Shown in pieces: positions 25,866 through 36,791 of a DNA stretch of 64,000 nucleotides (positions are counted from its first letter, which is position 1; each line of letters begins with the position of its first letter). The stretch lies in assembly GCF_000497045.1 (NCBI RefSeq), contig NW_015961981.1, forward strand, positions 560,401-624,400, written 5' to 3'. The notes beneath the pieces were generated by a model. It had not been told where the DNA came from and made no database searches. It worked only from the letters and a program-made list of their open reading frames with translations. This stretch comes from Kalmanozyma brasiliensis GHG001 (Eukaryota; Basidiomycota; Ustilaginomycetes; Ustilaginales). Position numbers and translations under genes: made by a program.

Positions 25866-26702
25866 ATGCGAGCGGTTCTGCAGCGCGTCAAAGGCGCAAC
25901 TGTGCATGGTAGGTGTCCATCTCACGTTACGAGTGTGGTAGGCACGAGTACTGACCCTCATTTGGCGCTCACCCAGTCGATGGCAAGCTCGTCTCCAAGA
26001 TCGGCCCCGGCATTGTAGCCCTGATCGGTATTTCGACGGAGGACACTGCCGCCGAGATCATTCCGCTCGCCAACAAGATCCTCAATACCAAGCTGTGGAA
26101 TGACAACCAGGAGGCCAACCAGATCACTGTCCCGCCTCAATACGAACCTGAAGCGTCATCTTCCACCAACTCCGACACCCCGGCAGCGGTGCCAACAGCC
26201 AACGGCGAGGAAGGTGGCAATGCGAGAGCAGAGCAGGTCTGGGGCGGCAAGCCGTGGAAGCGTTCCGTCGTCGAGCTTGGCGGCGAAGTGCTCTGCGTGT
26301 CGCAGTTCACCCTGTTCGCGCGAACGGTCAAGGGGACCAAGCCCGACTTTCACCGTGCAATGGGTGGGGGCGATGCGAGGGTCATCTACGAGGCGCTGCT
26401 CAAGAAGCTTGGCGATAGCTACTCAAGCAGAAGGATCAAGGATGGCGCGTTTGGAGAGATGATGGATGTCTCCTTGACGAATGATGGTATGTGTACCGAA
26501 CGCGTGGCTCTTGCCTTGATGTCGTGTGCTTACCCTCTTGCTTCATGGTCTACGCCGATCTTCGCCTCCGACAGGACCCGTGACTATCCGTAAGTTAGGC
26601 CTGGCCGTCCATCGACTGCTACCGTGACGCACTCGCTGACAAGCCTCAACTCGATGTGAATGCCCATTCTGAACAGTGTTGGACACTGCCGAGAAGAAAT
26701 AG
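25866..26702 (+). CDS. DTD1: D-aminoacyl-tRNA deacylase (DTD), four exons
   Basis: DTD removes D-amino acids wrongly loaded on tRNA. Exons: 25866-25908, 25977-26486, 26575-26589 and 26677-26702; introns begin GTAGGT, GTATGT and GTAAGT and end in AG. The 197-residue product starts MRAVLQRVKGATVHVDG and contains CVSQFTLFA, the catalytic SQFTL motif, then NDGPVTI, the conserved GPVT cross-subunit motif, ending LLDTAEKK. The third exon is only 15 nt and encodes the GPVTI region; without it the motif is lost. The protein is longer than the yeast one (150) because of an insert of about 40 polar residues (EPEASSSTNSDTP and on) before the motif. The splicing restores the expected sequence at every junction, so I am confident in the structure. 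Confidence 0.93.
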
Positions 26703-26772
26703 ACATATGCGTAGTATAACAGATCTGGTCCATATAGTTCCCCGAATCGTTCGTGCACTCCCTTATCCTCGT

Positions 26773-28167
26773 CTATTTTGGTCCTTCTCGTCTGGGACGA
26801 TCCTCCGAAATGGCAGCAAAGAGGTCGACCTGGGCCCAACCCGGCAGACCCGTCGCTGCCCTCGAGAGCGACAGTCCCAGAGCATTGCTACTGGACGGAC
26901 CTGCCTCGCTTAGGCCATCGCTAAAGCTGATCCCCAGCCCAGTAACTGCCGGATTTACGATCTCGCCGCCTCGTTCCTCTACAATACACGGCGCTTTCCT
27001 TCTGATGAATCTGCTCCGGCGACCGCTCTGCCATCGAATTGGCTCCTCGTCGACTCCGTACCGCATGCCTCCCTTTGGTGTTTGGAGCGACGGATCGCCC
27101 CAGACCTTCTCCAGTCCAGGCCAAGGATTGTCGCGCACATGACGCACCTTGTCCGGCCAGCGCTCTGCAAAGTCTCTGGCGACCATCCATCGAAAGACGC
27201 CCTTGGGCACCATCACCTCTGCACCGCGCAGAATCTTGCGCGTATCGATCTCTGTCCTGGTCGCCCACGCAAGATCGTCGTCCGATACATCCGACGGCGC
27301 TGTCACCTCGGTCGACTGTGCATCCGTGTCAAACACGATTTCGACAAAGCTATCGAGGTCCATTCCGGCGCATTCTGGAAAGTGCATAAGTGCTTGCTGC
27401 GCCACGTGCTCGTCTTTCCAGCATTTCGGACTACGAGGTTGCACAGCCTTGCCTTTGTCGATTTGCGTGGACAGCGGCGATGCCAATGCTTGCAGTTGAC
27501 GTCGAGCTTGTTGGGTGCCTTGGACCAGGTGAGTGAGGAAGAGGTGTCGTCGGTACTCTGCTTTCTGCTTTTTCCTCCTGGCACGCCGAGCTTTGGCTTT
27601 GATCCTCGCAACCAAAGGCGGCGGCTTCTGTCGAGATGGTCCGGGTCTCGGTGGGGGAGGAGGCATTAGTATTCCTCCAGCGCAGCTCGATGGCCCCGCC
27701 ACTGGGGTCGTAAGCGACTCGAGACTGTCCTTTCTCGATAAAGCGTCCCTTTGGTGGTCAGAAAGCAACCAATCCAGAATGCTCTCTTGACGATCGTCAT
27801 CATCATCCTGCTCCGAGACGGTTGCGGGGCAGCCGGATTGCAGCGGGGGCAATGCTTGTTGAAAGACATCCAATCCCTCCTCTTGGCTGTGCGGTGTCTT
27901 CGTCCTGACAAGCTCGGCCAGTGGCTGGTCACTGTCTTCCGAATCCTCCTGCTGCAAATCGCGAGACGTGGACGGGTTCCCCAGATTCGTGCAAAGCTGG
28001 ATGTAGCGCTCGACGGTGTCGATAGTATCGTCGTCTGCACTCCAGGCCGAGAATTCGGACGAGCTGGGCTGAAGCATTGTCTCGCAGTGCGCCCGGTGCA
28101 GGTCGTCCCAGAGTCGAAGCTTGGTGATGCCTAAGCCGGGCGGGACTGCGCCGTCTAGCGTCGACAT
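26773..28167 (-). CDS. Unknown protein, 464 residues
   Basis: Start at 28167 (MSTLDGAVPP), the first true ATG of the frame; the frame stays open to 28245 without ATG, so an upstream exon is possible. The N-terminus (GLGITKLRLWDDLHRAHCETM) looks folded. The middle is disordered with acidic runs and a PPPPPRPGPSRQKPPP segment, followed by a basic RIKAKARRARRKKQKAEYRRH helix that could be a nuclear signal. A second conserved-looking segment near the C-terminus contains VFRWMVARDFAERWPDKVRH and DNPWPGLEKVWGDPS. I do not recognise a domain. Its stop is 70 bp from the DTD stop, in convergent orientation. Confidence 0.62.
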   Translation of the reverse strand: MSTLDGAVPPGLGITKLRLWDDLHRAHCETMLQPSSSEFSAWSADDDTIDTVERYIQLCTNLGNPSTSRDLQQEDSEDSDQPLAELVRTKTPHSQEEGLDVFQQALPPLQSGCPATVSEQDDDDDRQESILDWLLSDHQRDALSRKDSLESLTTPVAGPSSCAGGILMPPPPPRPGPSRQKPPPLVARIKAKARRARRKKQKAEYRRHLFLTHLVQGTQQARRQLQALASPLSTQIDKGKAVQPRSPKCWKDEHVAQQALMHFPECAGMDLDSFVEIVFDTDAQSTEVTAPSDVSDDDLAWATRTEIDTRKILRGAEVMVPKGVFRWMVARDFAERWPDKVRHVRDNPWPGLEKVWGDPSLQTPKGGMRYGVDEEPIRWQSGRRSRFIRRKAPCIVEERGGEIVNPAVTGLGISFSDGLSEAGPSSSNALGLSLSRAATGLPGWAQVDLFAAISEDRPRREGPK

Positions 28168-29965
28168 ACCGGTCAGGTTCGGAATGAAGCAAGACAGGTA
28201 GATGAAGTGTAAGTGGCTGGCGAGTGTTTCGGCATAGGAAGACACAGGTTGACCTACATAGAATACCGGGGAGTGGAAGAGCTCGCCTTGACGACAGGTA
28301 GTCCAAGCTGTCTGAGTCGGTCGGCTTCGGATGAAGTGGTTCTCGGCAATGTCGCCGGTAGCCGTGGCATTCCTGGACAGGCCGATCCGAGGCGTGCGCC
28401 TAGTTGTCTGCGACTGTCTCTGGCTTGATGAGCTTGAGTCTCGCGGATGCGGTTCATCTACGCCGAAGGCCGTGGCGATGAGCGGATCGGCAGCGCCGAC
28501 GCAAGCTTAAGGTTGGTGAGCTGGCAAGAACGATGCGGTTACGAAGTCGCTAACGGGGATCTGCACCTGACCGTCGTGACAGCCGGCAAGACGGTACTTG
28601 CAAGATAGGGTAACAAGCGCTTTTTGCTCTTCGGACGACGAGCTCGGTCATGGTAGGCATCAGGACGATAGATCGATTCGAAAGCAGGGTAGAGATTGCA
28701 GGCATGTGGGTTGGTTGCACAGTTCCTACTGTGATAGACGCACATTCCTGTGCCACGGCGTGCAACCAACTTGATGTGACCGATCTGCACACCGCATTCA
28801 TGTGACCAGATGAGATTGTTCAACAGCATGAATTTGGCCTCCATGTTGTAAGTTACCGCGCATGTCATCAGCCAATCTCGCCGGGAGGTCGACATGAGCT
28901 CCCGGTCACCGGCGACTATCGTTCTGTACTTGTACGACCAAAGTTCTCCGAGAGCGATGCTACGGGAATCACGAGGGGCTGCAATCTTGCATCTAGTCCT
29001 TTGCTCGGAACGTGTCATGTGTGTGGAGTGAAGAAAGCTCTGCGAAAATCAATGCTGCTGAACAAGCTTCAAGCGGTCCCGCACAACCTAGTTTGGCGCA
29101 GATACTGCCGTGCATTTGCGCAATTGAGTATCGGCTGAGCAAGACAATGGCAAGCCGGATCACTGCGCTTCTCGGTGTCTAGTGAAGCAAGGGCGGGTCG
29201 CTGACAAGCTCGGTTGTCCGGCCAACATGATGCTGGCCGAAGCACCTCTGTCAAGAGATCCTGCCAGCAGATCTCTGCGCCAAGGCTGACGATCCGATTG
29301 CATGCCAATGGTGTCAGTACTTGCTCGGTCGAAGACAACACTCAAGTGGAAGCGACTAGGGCGCCGACTCCTCTGAGGCTTAGCGAGGTGATCCCGATTG
29401 CTTGACTGAACAACAAGCTTCAATCCGCGCCAGGAAGAACCGGAAAAGCCTGCGCCGACGAGTGCAACGGCAAGGGAGCTTCTTACCGGAGCCTTCGATC
29501 AGGTGTGCCCTGGCGTGACATGTAGACATCGCCATTCGTCGTCATCAGCAGTCGATACGACTTCGCCTGCAGCCAAGCTTTTCCGCTCCACATAGGCATC
29601 CCTGCTTGTAATTGTATCAAAGCCGACAAGCTCGATGCATGTCGCTCAGCTTCATATCAGAATGACGTCGCGCCACATTTGTAGCGTGTCCCACATGTGC
29701 TTATAGGAAGTCTGACCATAGCGCGAAAGGTGAGCACGCTTGTCCCACCTCCTCTCTGAAATCACGGCTGAGTTGTCTCCGTGACGTGACTGCGCAAAGA
29801 GCGTCCAGCTGAGGCTGAGTCGAGACGTTCGCGCAGCCGACCCAGCGCTTCAAAGAAGTCGATACCGCTCCTCCGAGCCGCTTCCTTCCTTCCGTCTCTC
29901 ATCGACATCTTGAACAGCAATCAACTTTGATAGACTTTGAGACGCAGCTTCACGCGTTGACCAAC
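28168..29965. other. Gene-poor interval of 1.8 kb
   Basis: Lies between two genes facing away from each other. Many short open frames, none with convincing composition or context. I found no tRNA, repeat or transposon remnant. It should hold the promoters of both flanking genes. Confidence 0.4.
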
Positions 29966-31495
29966 ATGGCAAAAGAAGAGCACAAGCCTGTTTTCGGCAG
30001 TACCAAGCCGGAGACACTCGACGTTCAGCGCAATCCGTCTGTCAACGAGATCAGCCACGAAGACAAGGAAACTCATCAAGATGTCGACCCTGTGGGCACG
30101 CTTGCTACCTCCAGCAGCTCTCTGAAATTTGCTCACATCAAGTCTCCGTTGATGATGGGTCTCCCGGACGAGCTTCTCATATTGATCATCCACTTCCTCT
30201 TCCTCGACATCTTCTGGAACTCTGTAAATCACTCGTGCCTACGATATGCTCATACGTATACCCTCAGACCTGACTTGGCTTGCGTGTACTGCCCCCTCAT
30301 CAAATGGTTCAAATATACGCTCCCGTACATAAGCAAGCGCTTCCACGACCTCATGGCCCCAAGCCTCTTGCCCTTCCTTGCCATCGGGGAAAAGCAGACT
30401 GAAGTGCAAAAACCTATCACCTCGTTGACTTCAGACGCATCCGCCGTACTCTTGCCGCACATTCGTCATCTGTCAATCAAATATAGAATGCTCGACTCAA
30501 GCTGTTACGCGGGTCAGGATATCGGCAAGATCGCTCACACCTTTCTCATCCTCCTCGCCAGCGCACCGAGCTTGGAGACGCTCCAGATCGATGACCTGCT
30601 CATCACCTTGAGCGATGATTCAATGTGTCTCCATGCACAGTTTCGCAATTATGGCAAGGCTTTGCCCTGGCAATTCGACCCGACATGTTCCCATCTCTTG
30701 CAAGTCTTGCCGGAAACGAGCGAAACGGCGCTCTTGCCCCGCTTCCAGGATCTCATTCAGCACGTCGGTGTCGGCTTTCCGCGTCTACGACGTGTGCTCT
30801 TGATGGATGGAAACTCAGGCATTTCCGCGGATGACTACGCCAACCTCTTCCTCGTCCCTCGCGATACCTGCAATCTACCTCGGGATCAAACCATAGCCCC
30901 AATGGTGTGCAGAAGTGATACAGCCACGTGTGGCCTCCTGACGACCGCATGTCCTTCGCTCGAATCGCTCACGCTTTTGCTGTGGTACCCGCGTACATTC
31001 ATCGACGCCGACTTGATGACTGCCATGTGTCACCTCAAGCAGCACCATCCGAATCTCAAGGAACTTAAGCTCATCTCTCGACGCTTACGATGCCAGGTAC
31101 TGGAGGCTCACAAGGTCCAGCAATGGTTCAATTCCACGGTGATTCCGATTCTGTGCTCGATTCCAGAACAGCTACTTAGGGGCGACTGCGTCGTGACAAT
31201 CTACATCCTGACAGCTTACCATACTTCCCTCACCCTTGACGATGTCATAAAGAGATACACACCGACTCTGCGCCAGAAGCGAGGATTTCTCAGACTTCAG
31301 GTACTGGAAGTCAGCGACTTCCGTCCCAACCTTGTATACCACGCTCTTGGATTGCGGTTTCGCAGAGACTGTTTAGTGGACACGTCGCTCAAACGCGAGC
31401 ATGCCGAGTCAGCGGCCACTCAACAAGCGGAGTGGGTCAAACCGTTGACTGTCGAAGACTTCTTCGAACGAAAGATATCGTACGGCTACATGTAG
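29966..31495 (+). CDS. F-box-like / leucine-rich protein
   Basis: 509 residues from the ATG at 29966 (ACCAACATGG, a good start context; the frame upstream of it has no ATG). After a polar N-terminus, LMMGLPDELLILIIHFLFLDIF (about residues 62-85) matches the opening of an F-box, the SKP1-binding motif of SCF ubiquitin ligases. The rest has spaced leucine-rich segments (HIRHLSIKYRML, APSLETLQIDDLL, FPRLRRVLLMDG, CPSLESLTLLLWYP, HHPNLKELKLISR) of the kind seen in fungal F-box proteins with irregular LRRs. The target is unknown. No intron is needed. The F-box call rests on the short motif, so it is moderate. Confidence 0.7.
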   Translation: MAKEEHKPVFGSTKPETLDVQRNPSVNEISHEDKETHQDVDPVGTLATSSSSLKFAHIKSPLMMGLPDELLILIIHFLFLDIFWNSVNHSCLRYAHTYTLRPDLACVYCPLIKWFKYTLPYISKRFHDLMAPSLLPFLAIGEKQTEVQKPITSLTSDASAVLLPHIRHLSIKYRMLDSSCYAGQDIGKIAHTFLILLASAPSLETLQIDDLLITLSDDSMCLHAQFRNYGKALPWQFDPTCSHLLQVLPETSETALLPRFQDLIQHVGVGFPRLRRVLLMDGNSGISADDYANLFLVPRDTCNLPRDQTIAPMVCRSDTATCGLLTTACPSLESLTLLLWYPRTFIDADLMTAMCHLKQHHPNLKELKLISRRLRCQVLEAHKVQQWFNSTVIPILCSIPEQLLRGDCVVTIYILTAYHTSLTLDDVIKRYTPTLRQKRGFLRLQVLEVSDFRPNLVYHALGLRFRRDCLVDTSLKREHAESAATQQAEWVKPLTVEDFFERKISYGYM

Positions 31496-32355
31496 TGCGT
31501 CCTCCGCCGCAATGACGTCTCCAATCAGCGCGTCCCGACTATCTCGAAAGCAGGTGTCATGGAGCGACATCTCCGAACAGTTGGTCTCGCCGTTTCCTCG
31601 CCCTTCTCCTTGTACGCTGTAAACATCGCACACAAGGCGGGGCAAAAATGAAGCTTTGACAATCTCGACAAACATGATTGGTGTGCCGACCCGAGACAAG
31701 CAGGCGGTGTAAGTTTGACCCTGGCTCGATGCTCAAGCAGCATGCAGCGGACGGCGAGCACTTGAAGCTAGGTCCACAAGCTTGACTGATCGAGACCAAC
31801 GAAGGGTGATCATTTACCGAGATGGAGCATCGTGTTGGCACTAAGCATACCACGACGTGTATTCAGCTGACAGTGCTATTCGGAGTCACGGCCGACCGCA
31901 GTGGCAAAAAATCTATGCAAGGTTGTTAGACCCTCGCATCGAGTATGAATGCGAAATTCCGGCTCTGGCCGAGACATGACGTGAAGTTCTCGAGTGCGCC
32001 TCGTCAGGCTGTGTGGTGTGTGACTTTAGTGTGCAAGGCAGGGTCCAGATCGCGAGGCTACGTCACAGCCACCACCAAAAATAGCGCCGGCGTTGGCTGT
32101 GCTAGGAAAGAAACACACTCAGCCCTCCGCTGCTGGTTGAAAGGGCACAGTGGCTCGGCTGCATGAATGCGGAGTCGAGGGTCCCTCTGTGTTGCTTGAA
32201 AAGGGTATGATACTCTTTGGCTCAAATAGTTGCGCCTTTCTTGCTTACCACCAACTCATTCGTCCCATCCTAGCTCGCGGACATCATCCCAGACATCCAA
32301 GGATCACGCTTGGCATCCTGTTCGACACATCAAATCACAGCGCCCAACTTCGAAG
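31496..32355. other. Intergenic interval of 860 bp
   Basis: Between the F-box-like gene and the DUF4112 gene, both on the plus strand. Contains the promoter and leader of the latter. Nothing else supported. Confidence 0.4.
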
Positions 32356-33045
32356 ATGGCTAGCTACGTCGCTTCGAAAGTGACCAAGCGCTTCGTCTCT
32401 GGTCAGGCTAAGAAGTACGAGACGGAGGACCCTCTGTACGAATTCTACACGGCGTCCAACGGCAAGCAGAAGCGACGCAAGCGACCTCTCCCACCTGGTC
32501 TCACACGCGCCGAAGCCAAGCTGCTGAAGAAGATCAAGAAGCGCGCGCACTACCTCGACAAGGGCTTCTCGCTCTGCGGTCTTCGCTTCGGATGGACGTT
32601 CTTCATCGGTATCGTGCCCGGTCTGGGTGATCTGGTCAATGCGATCCTCAACCACACACTGGTGGTCAAGCCCGTGAAGAAGGAGTACGAGGACAGGCCG
32701 GACTGGTTGATCCGCCAGATGATCTTCAACAACGCCGTCTCGACGGGTGTCGGCTTCGTGCCGCTGGTGGGCGATGTAGTGATGGCCGCGTGGAGAACCA
32801 ACTCGAGGAACGCCATGCTGCTCGAGGAGCTGCTCAGGGTCAAGGGCGAGGAGAACATCGCAAAGGGTTTGCCGGATCTGACACCAAGGTCGCCACACGA
32901 TACCCACCCGGCACAGAGCGAGGCTCAGAATCAGGTGCAGGCAGGTGGCAACGGCTACCAGGGCAACACGCAGCAGGTCGCACAGCAGCCAATGCAGGCC
33001 ACCGCGGCCGCGCCTGCCACGACTCCTGCTGGCCGGAGGAAATAG
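32356..33045 (+). CDS. DUF4112 membrane-associated protein
   Basis: 229 residues from the ATG at 32356 (AAGATGG). The DUF4112 domain covers about residues 50-165: YLDKGFSLCGLRFGWTFFIG, GIVPGLGDLVNAIL, RQMIFNNAVSTGVGFVPLVGD and AAWRTNSRNAMLLEELL. The two G-x-x-P-x-x-G-D motifs at the ends of short hydrophobic helices are the signature. DUF4112 proteins occur in bacteria and fungi; their role is not known to me, though the hydrophobic helices suggest membrane association. The N-terminus is basic and the C-terminus glutamine-rich and disordered. Convergent with the WDR89-like gene, 200 bp between the stops. Confidence 0.85.
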   Translation: MASYVASKVTKRFVSGQAKKYETEDPLYEFYTASNGKQKRRKRPLPPGLTRAEAKLLKKIKKRAHYLDKGFSLCGLRFGWTFFIGIVPGLGDLVNAILNHTLVVKPVKKEYEDRPDWLIRQMIFNNAVSTGVGFVPLVGDVVMAAWRTNSRNAMLLEELLRVKGEENIAKGLPDLTPRSPHDTHPAQSEAQNQVQAGGNGYQGNTQQVAQQPMQATAAAPATTPAGRRK

Positions 33046-33245
33046 AAGCTTCGATGCAAGACCTGCTCTTGCAAAGCAATAACATTTCCGTCCGCCTTCC
33101 GACTCACTTCCGACTCAATACCCTCTGTTCTCATACACGGCGCATCAGCAACACAGTCTCTGAACGGAATCTGTTCTGCAATAGTAATACAGTCATTCAT
33201 GGAACCGCGACAGGTGTGGTCAACCGAGCCAATACAGAGGGCTGT

Positions 33246-34700
33246 CTATTTGTACGGCGTGTATCGTTGCGATCGCCCTGGAGTAGCGTTGCGCGAGCCC
33301 GACCGGCTCGAGCTCTGACTGTCATCTCCAGCTCCGTTGTACGACATCGCTGCTGGTACTGGCGGAGCTGAGCCCAACGCGATCGATCCTGTCGCCACCG
33401 CTTGGCCAGAAGTCGAGTCAAAGTTCCAGAAACACAGGTTTCCGTCCTCGCCACCAGTATACAGCGTGTTGGTGGCACCGTCCCATTCGACCGACCTGAT
33501 GATGTCCGCATGACCGTAAAAGGTACCGTCCCCCTGCTCTGGGAACACCGCTCGGAGGTTCCAACTTGATGTGGCGTCCGCGGCTGAAGTAGGTACGGAG
33601 ATGGTCGCGAAAGCGCCTTCCGACTTGCCAACGAAGAGCTTGAGCTGTTCCTCCTCATTCGCCGAGGGGTTCGGGAAGGAGGGGAGAGTGGTGAAAGCGT
33701 CGATGACATAGTCTGTGGACCAGGGTGGTCGGAGGGACGAAGACGATCGAACGTCTGTGGTGACCAGAATGGGATCGAACTTGTCGGCGTCGAAGAGAGA
33801 GAGCGTCTGCATGTCTCCTACCGCCCACACCTTGCCCAGTGCTCGACGGCGTGCTTCGGTCTCGACTTGGGAAAGGTCGGCTTCTTCGTCTCCGTCCATG
33901 GCCGTGTCCATCGCACCTGCTGTACTCGACAACCCAGCGGCAGATGATGTCGAGTAAATCCATCCTGCTCTCGCTACAGAGTTGCCCGTGTTGCCGACCG
34001 AGATCACCGCATCGTCCTCTTCCGCGATGGTCGTGTCGATAGCTGACACCAGACCGTCCGTAGATCCACTCAGCAGGATGCCAGCGTGATTTGCCGCATC
34101 AGGATGATACTGGAGCACAGTGATGTCGTCGCTGTGCACCTCGTTGTACTTGCTCCTCGGTGCTGCTAGGGAGCGAATGTCCCAGATGTCAATGTCACTG
34201 TCTCCGTGGCCGTACTGCTCTGTGCCCGCCACCACCGTGTTCTTGTCGTTCGGCGAAGGCTCGACGCACAGGTACGGTGCTTTCGACGCCCCCTGTAGCG
34301 TCCATACTGGCTTCGTCAATCCAATCCGTGTGTCCCAGCATGCCACGGTACCGTTCGAGACACTAGCCACGAAGCTGCCAGCAGAGGATCCGGTGCCGAG
34401 TGGCTTGGCTTGTGTGATCCTCGCATCCTTGAACGCTCGGTGCGACTCGGCAACAACACCCGACGTCTTGTCGATCAGCGTGAGCGTGCTGTCGTCCGCA
34501 ACAGCAAGCAGTGTTGGTACGCCGAAGGATGTCGAGAGCGAGAGGAGATGTGTGACGTAGGCTGGCGAAGCGTTCGCTTGAGCATTCGGCGGAATGACCT
34601 GCACATGGAACGGCTCCTTTGCTCGGTAGACGCTTGATGTTGATGCAAGAGCTGGAGCACGTGCCGCTCCTGACAGCGTGAGGTCCATTTCTTGGTCCAT
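33246..34700 (-). CDS. WD40-repeat protein, WDR89-like
   Basis: 484 residues, start at 34700 (MDQEMDLTL). WD-repeat features appear through the protein: TLTLIDKTSGVVAESHRAF, GTVACWDTRIG, GDSDIDIWDIRSL, HPDAANHAGILLSGSTDGLVSAID, and a last repeat GHADIIRSVEWDG with TGGEDGNLCFWNF. The arrangement, with an early short repeat and a long insert before the last blade, resembles WDR89 of animals and fission yeast. The C-terminal 55 residues are S/R-rich and disordered. The molecular role of this family is not settled. It shares a divergent region of about 610 bp with the syntaxin gene. Confidence 0.8.
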   Translation of the reverse strand: MDQEMDLTLSGAARAPALASTSSVYRAKEPFHVQVIPPNAQANASPAYVTHLLSLSTSFGVPTLLAVADDSTLTLIDKTSGVVAESHRAFKDARITQAKPLGTGSSAGSFVASVSNGTVACWDTRIGLTKPVWTLQGASKAPYLCVEPSPNDKNTVVAGTEQYGHGDSDIDIWDIRSLAAPRSKYNEVHSDDITVLQYHPDAANHAGILLSGSTDGLVSAIDTTIAEEDDAVISVGNTGNSVARAGWIYSTSSAAGLSSTAGAMDTAMDGDEEADLSQVETEARRRALGKVWAVGDMQTLSLFDADKFDPILVTTDVRSSSSLRPPWSTDYVIDAFTTLPSFPNPSANEEEQLKLFVGKSEGAFATISVPTSAADATSSWNLRAVFPEQGDGTFYGHADIIRSVEWDGATNTLYTGGEDGNLCFWNFDSTSGQAVATGSIALGSAPPVPAAMSYNGAGDDSQSSSRSGSRNATPGRSQRYTPYK

Positions 34701-35311
34701 CGTGATCCGATTCTACCTCCGGTGATGCTGGGTATATGGGTGCGAAGGCAATGGGGGGAGGGAGAGTTGGAGGAGGATCGAGGTGCAGTTGGAATAAATC
34801 AAAAAAGTGCTTTGCCGGGTCTTGAAATTTTTGGCTCATGCAAGGCCGATTTTCTGGCATGGGTGTTAGACTTGAAGAAAAGATGTTGGAGCGGGGATCG
34901 AAATTTCGACACAGCATCGGGAGCACAGGCTGATGCGTCATTCAACAGGCAAACAGCCAGAGGGGCAGGCAGCACCGGCAGTAGCACGTTTCGACGCTCG
35001 AGGAGGAGGACCCTTGCTTCACTTCTCGCATCCATCACTATCCTCCCACCATATCGACTCTCCTCATACACAGACAACTCACGGCACTTGACATACTTTG
35101 CGAAGCCTCATCAAGCCAGCCGAACCGCCGCCGTACCGGCACCGGACCACACTTACCACAGACATCCGCAAGGGTCCTTCAGCGAGCACTCATCTTTGCT
35201 ACAGATTAGCAATATTAGCGCGTCTTCGACTCCCACCACCGCAAAAAGCGCCTTCAGCACTAGTCATCTTTGGACGAGAACCTCTATTTGCTCTCTTGAG
35301 CTCTCGTGCTA
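34701..35311. other. Divergent promoter region, WDR89-like / syntaxin
   Basis: 610 bp between two genes transcribed away from each other. No TATA box or known element recognised; the right half is rich in CA and CT dinucleotides as in many leaders. Confidence 0.4.
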
Positions 35312-36238
35312 ATGTCCTTCAACGACCTCGAACGGGGCTCCTCGTCCCGCGGAGGCGGCTCTGGTGGTAGCGGCGGATCTCGCAAGACGCCCCTCCCATT
35401 GTATCGCGACGAAGTCTCCTCGGCACTTCCACCAGAGTTCGAAAAGCTCTCGAGCAAGATAGGCATCCAGATCTTCAAGATCAACTCGAATGTCACGGCG
35501 ATTCAGAAACTCATCACACTCTCCTCCTCAAACGCGTCCGGCAAGGCAGGCGCGCAGGACTGGAGCAAACGCATCAACGACTTGATAGAGACCACGCGCG
35601 AACTCGTCAAAGATGCCACAGCTGACATCAAGCAGCTGTCCACCTTCCCTCTCGGTCCAGCAAACGGCGGTGCTAAGCTGACGCAAGGCAAGCTACAACG
35701 CGATTTCCAGGCTGCAGCTCTCCAATTCCAGCGAGTCCAGAAGGAGGCAGTCGCAAAAACACGGGCCAAGTTGGAGCAGGACAAGCAGAAGGAACGACAG
35801 ATGCTCAAGTCGCGCAACTCCCAGCAGCTGCTCATTGACACGGAAGAGTCTGATCGTTCTGCAGCAGCGATCGGCGGCGCGGAAGGTGGGTTGCAGGCGG
35901 AGTCGCTCGATCTGTTGCCAGAAGGACCGACGCAAGCGGATCTTGAGTATCAGGAATCGCTCATCACCTCGCGTGAAGCTGAGATCCGTGAAATCGAGTC
36001 CGGCGTCCAGGAGCTCAACGAGATCTTCCGTGACCTTGGCAACATTGTTCAGGAGCAGGGAGGCATGATCGACAACATTGAGTTCAACATCAACTCGATT
36101 GCGGAGAACACGGCGGGCGCAGATCGGGAGCTGGTCGTGGCACATGAGTATCAGAGGAAAGCAGGAAGGAGATGCATCATTCTGTTGCTGGTGGTCGGCT
36201 TTGTGGTGGCGGTGGTGCTCTTGGCGGTACTCAACTGA
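35312..36238 (+). CDS. PEP12: Syntaxin, Pep12-type Qa-SNARE
   Basis: A Qa-SNARE of 308 residues for fusion at endosomes or vacuole. N-terminal Habc-type helices run from about residue 35 to 175 (FEKLSSKIGIQIFKINSNV, IQKLITL, RINDLIETTRELVKD). The SNARE motif includes EIESGVQELNEIFRDLGNIV followed by the zero-layer glutamine (Q249) in EQGGMIDNIE. A C-terminal anchor RCIILLLVVGFVVAVVLLAVL ends one residue before the stop. The Habc segment with TRELVKD resembles Pep12/syntaxin-7 rather than plasma-membrane Sso types; assignment to Pep12 versus Vam3 is tentative. The start is the ATG at 35312. Confidence 0.82.
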   Translation: MSFNDLERGSSSRGGGSGGSGGSRKTPLPLYRDEVSSALPPEFEKLSSKIGIQIFKINSNVTAIQKLITLSSSNASGKAGAQDWSKRINDLIETTRELVKDATADIKQLSTFPLGPANGGAKLTQGKLQRDFQAAALQFQRVQKEAVAKTRAKLEQDKQKERQMLKSRNSQQLLIDTEESDRSAAAIGGAEGGLQAESLDLLPEGPTQADLEYQESLITSREAEIREIESGVQELNEIFRDLGNIVQEQGGMIDNIEFNINSIAENTAGADRELVVAHEYQRKAGRRCIILLLVVGFVVAVVLLAVLN

Positions 36239-36791
36239 AGGCCATGTCGGCGCGGTGTCGACACTGTGCCTGGTCGCAACTTTATCTGCTCGCTGAAAGT
36301 ACTTTATCCTCCTGCCTGATTGATTACGTTCTCTATATACCTAGTTTCTTCCTCCTGTCGTACTGTTATAATGGACTCTGATGCTTTCTTTTCTCTGTGC
36401 GATGCCATCATTGCCCGCCTTTCGTCCTCAATACACGGCCTCAGCCATATGGTGATGCTGTGCGCGCACTGAACTTGTCCAAGATGTTGACACTCGCTTC
36501 CTTACAATGCCTAAAATTTCTATTCGCCGTGGCCGAGACCCGAATCCAAAATTTTCTCCACGACCCTGACGAGTAAATCTCACCTTCATCCTGACTTTTG
36601 CATGAAGCTTCCGTCTTCAAGCAACTGTACTCGCTCGACCGCTAAGCCACGACCTTGCTACACTACAGCATTCTCCAAGCGTCAGACAATCACGATCGGA
36701 CCCCCTTAGGAACGGTCCACAGCCACCATAGCAGGCCGTTGAATCGCAGTCCTCCTCAAAGCCCAACCCCGACCCGACAAGCACATTCACG
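36239..36791. other. Intergenic region between syntaxin and IMP3
   Basis: 553 bp with the syntaxin 3' flank and the IMP3 promoter. No other feature seen. Confidence 0.4.
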
